Positions 61,501-64,000 of a DNA stretch of 64,000 nt are shown here, piece by piece; the stretch's first letter is position 1, and the number at the start of each line of letters is the position of its first letter. A program made the position numbers and the translations under genes. Source of the DNA: Halichondria panicea (lineage: Eukaryota > Porifera > Demospongiae > Suberitida > Halichondriidae); contig NC_087387.1 in the NCBI RefSeq assembly GCF_963675165.1, positions 4,180,990 to 4,244,989 of the forward strand. Reading direction: 5' to 3'. The notes under the pieces were generated by a model that saw nothing but the letters and a program-made list of their open reading frames with translations, searched no databases and had not been told where the DNA came from.

Positions 61501-63696
61501 GCATTAAGGCCTGACAGAATGACCTACGCTGTCACGTAAGCTTCGTTTTCTGGCAACTAAAACTTAATTATTATGCCATTATACTATGCCTGGTAGTTAG
61601 ACATACAGTCAATGCATGTCTAAACTAGTGAGATTTGATAAGGAAGCATAGAAATTTTGGATTGGACCATAAGACATTGAGTGTTAGCCTAAAGAGTTTT
61701 AATTGAACATACAAAATACTGATTTTTAGCCCAGTTTGTTCTTCTCTGACAGCGCCAAACATTTATTTTCCACCTTCACCACAGATTGTATGTTGAGGAG
61801 CAACTTGGTCACCGGTATATTGAGAAGCGAACCATCCCATTCGAGGTGTCCTACGAAGAGACTAGGCCTGCCACACCTGTGTTCTTCGTGCTCAGTCCTG
61901 GGGTGAACCCGCTTAAAGATGTGGAGGCTGTTGGGAGGAAGCTCGGGTTCACTCTAGACAATGGCAACTTCCACAATGTCTCCCTCGGGCAGATGAGGGG
62001 ATAATCATGAGAAGCCCAATATTTGCATACCATGCATTAAAGTGATTTACAGAATCTGAGCTACGATGCAGGGCTCGCGCTAAAAATATTAGAATGACTG
62101 TCAACATGTCAGTCCAATTAATGTTTTGATCTGACAACATGTAATTTTGCTCTGACATGCAAGGCTATACAATTTCTATATTCAAAATCATGCACACAAG
62201 TCATTGGTTCTTGTGCATGAGGCTGGCAGCATGATCTTCGAAGTTGGACTCTCGAATATTCCTTGAGCCATCAATAAACTCGTTCAAGTTTCTTAGGCCT
62301 GATAGCTTATCATGAAACGTTGTAGAGAAAGACCCACCAGCCAAAGAGAGAGAGAGACCATTCAGCCAGAGAGAGATAATAAACTAAGAACTTCAGAGAC
62401 AGTTCGCTTGCTCTCAGCTAGCTAACTACATTCAATGTACAGCCATGAGGCAATTTGTAATTCTTGGTCATTTTCACTGATCCATTTATCCACACTTCTT
62501 GTTCTGAGCTACAAGAACTCTGATAAGGGCTCTTACTAGTGCTAGAATAGCTAACCCCGGCCTATATAGCGATCTCTGGCTAGCTCTAGCTCTACATGTA
62601 TGCTCCGACAAAATGTCTGACTAACACGTGCAATGATCGGACACGTGCACATAATGACCGGATTTTGTCAGGTGTCAGACTGTAATTTCGAGCCCTGATG
62701 CCGATGGCATAGAGTTCTTTCTGCATAAAGTCTTTTTATGTTACTTCGCTTACATAATTATGCCTTGGTGCGCATGTGCAAGCGAGTTATACGGTAGTGT
62801 GTTTGTCTGCCTGTCTGTCTGTGGAGACTGCTACAGCTGCTCAAGGACCAATCAAGTGCAAGTAAGAGTTTCTATAGGCTTCTTGGATTTTAATTTGTGG
62901 ATTTGCAAAATAATACTTCGTTCTCTAGTTTTGCTTACTTGGAATGGCATTGAAGCCTTTTCAGAAGAGTGCGTAGCAAAACTTGTTCACTGAGTGTTGC
63001 TAATCTACTTAGTCATTAGCTCTGCACTAGAACGCTAGCTAGCAAGAGTGAGAAGAGAGCTGCAAGGCTCTGCTCTTCTGATGCAGCCATTGATTTTAGT
63101 CTAGAACTTTTGGCATCGATCGTTTTTAACAACAATCATGGCCGATCATTACCCACTCTTCAGTTTCCCTGTGATTCTGGATTCTTCCTGCTTGCAGCAA
63201 AATTAATTAATGTAAAATCTTCATAATGTGTGTATAAAAGCTATTAGTAGCTTTATGTTATGTAGCTTTGGCATCTCCGAGGCATCAGCACCAGGTGCTT
63301 TCATTATGTCAGTATTTACATGTATGTGGCCGGGAGATTCAATTAATTTTGATTTTAGGGCCAAGAGATAGTCGCTGAAAATGCTCTGGACATAGCATCA
63401 AAGGAAGGACACTGGGTTATCCTGCAGGTATGTTCAGATCTTTCGTTGGTTTTACAAAATATTCGTAAGGCAATTTTAATGGTGTTGCTGCTATGCATGC
63501 TTAAATGGAAAATTGCAAATGGAGGAAATCTATAATTATGTTTATGCCATCTCCGTAGAACATTCATCTGGTGGCCAAATGGCTCTCTAAACTGGAGAAG
63601 AAACTAGAGACGTACAGTGAGGGGAGTCACTCTGCTTATCGTGTCTACATGTCTGCTGAACCAGCACCCACTCCAGACTCGCATATCATTCCTCAG
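58527..63696 (+). CDS. Well-preserved 3' dynein exons (AAA5-AAA6)
   Basis: Nine exons, all open and in matching phase: 58,527-58,670, 58,985-59,149, 59,316-59,456, 59,609-59,779, 59,928-60,098, 61,390-61,535, 61,785-61,992, 63,359-63,427 and 63,559-63,696. Each has an AG acceptor and a GT donor except 61,785-61,992, which is followed by ATGAGG where CAG|GTGAGG is expected (GQ at its end continues as [11 protein letters not shown] in the next exon). The introns contain a TA-flanked element (60,540-60,942) and a copy of the dispersed GCATGCGC family (62,757-63,306). Intact reading here and clustered damage upstream suggest either recent inactivation or local assembly error. Confidence 0.8.
60540..60942. 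mobile_element. 403-bp TA-flanked element, copy 2 of the 46,536 family (inverted)
   Basis: CCGTATTTACTTGATTAAAC at the left and GTTTAATCAATTAAATACGG at the right are inverted near-copies with TA on both sides. The interior matches 46,536-46,946 in reverse orientation (AAACACCCCCTCTACAGAT against ATCTGTAGAGGGGGTGTTT). It sits in an intron of the dynein remnant. Confidence 0.8.
62757..63306 (+). repeat. Copy of the GCATGCGC/GCATCAGCACC family in the last long dynein intron
   Basis: It begins TTATGCCTTGGTGCGCATGT and ends GGCATCAGCACCAGGTGCTT. It ends 53 bp before the exon at 63,359, so the insertion accounts for much of this long intron. Confidence 0.7.
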
Positions 63697-64000
63697 GTAT
63701 GCCCTCACATGTACAGTTGATGTAGTGCACTTGCAACGGTTAGAGAAAATTGCTGAACAGCAAAACCATGTGCTATTACGTAGATTACCATACTCATATC
63801 ATGTGTCTAGCTGAAATTTCGTACGTTAGAGTTAAGTTTACTGCCAGACACCTCTGTTGCAAGTGCACTGCAATCAACTGCACACTGAAACTAGCCTTCT
63901 TTTCTTTGTTTTTGTTACAATCGTTCAATAATATAAAAACGGTATTACTGATTGGAATAAAGATATGTTAAGAAAGAGGAGAGCCTGAATGGAAAGTCGC
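63697..64000. other. Start of the next dynein intron, to window end
   Basis: The exon ending PDSHIIPQ is followed by a GTATGC donor. The next expected dynein exon is not recognisable in the last 300 bases, so it presumably lies beyond the window. Confidence 0.5.

Larger units (their letters stand above)
56129..63696 (+). pseudogene. Axonemal dynein heavy chain (DNAH9/11/17 type), 5'-truncated, probably inactive
   Basis: Fourteen exons encode the region from the end of the stalk coiled coil through AAA5 and AAA6 of an outer-arm beta-type dynein heavy chain, the ciliary motor. Signatures include [116 protein letters not shown] and [17 protein letters not shown] functional heavy chain has about 4,500 residues; only about 700 are here, and no exon for the microtubule-binding tip, AAA1-4 or the tail is visible upstream. 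Lesions: no GT donor after exon 1 (56,219), TGA at 56,689, a frameshift before 56,846, a frameshift near 57,081, TAG at 57,415 and a GT-to-AT donor at 61,993. The right end continues outside the window. Assembly errors in a working gene remain possible. Confidence 0.75.

Overview
The window looks like nuclear DNA of a marine invertebrate, most probably a demosponge resembling Amphimedon. The reasons are AT-rich sequence crowded with short inverted-repeat transposons, small exons with GT-AG introns, a 2A-like peptide fused to a death-domain/ankyrin protein, an axonemal dynein heavy chain, and no bacterial operon structure. The species call is an inference; none of the sequence was searched against a database.

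Region 1 (about 3.5-45.9 kb, minus strand) is dominated by one gene. Its 5' end at 45,909 encodes a 140-residue leader that ends in a transmembrane stretch and a perfect 2A motif (DVELNPGP). A death domain, a two-part conserved region, a linker and a 654-bp exon with about five ankyrin repeats follow. The six 5' exons join with consistent phases. Downstream, down to 3.5 kb, lie 19 full-length exons that each carry exactly one ankyrin repeat; 18 are 99 bp, one is 96 bp, and all are phase 0. Most belong to two alternating types, here called A and B. Several truncated copies lie among them. The array has grown by segmental duplication: 13.56-22.38 kb and 27.94-37.78 kb are near copies that differ by two clean transposon insertions, and 2.15-3.89 kb and 12.27-13.90 kb are a third pair. 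The left end of the gene is outside the window or not recognisable.

The array is packed with mobile and repeated DNA: three decayed Ulp1/C48-type protease pseudogenes from a DNA transposon, 48-bp hairpin-like minisatellite arrays linked to them, two large foldback elements, a dispersed family of roughly 340-590 bp in both orientations, and many small elements with terminal inverted repeats flanked by TA.

Region 2 (45.9-50.9 kb) has no recognisable gene. It holds a transposon-like element and a tandem duplication of about 1.26 kb.

Region 3 (50.9-54.0 kb, minus strand) carries exons of a DUF4139 (F37C4.5 / mucoidy-inhibitor-A-like) protein with one probable frameshift and no recognisable N-terminal exon.

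Region 4 (56.1-63.7 kb, plus strand) holds 14 exons of an axonemal dynein heavy chain of the DNAH9/11/17 type, covering the stalk end through AAA6. The 5' five exons carry two stop codons, two frameshifts and a lost splice donor. The 3' nine are intact except for one GT-to-AT donor. No motor exons upstream of the stalk are visible, so this is probably a 5'-truncated pseudogene or a damaged paralogue.
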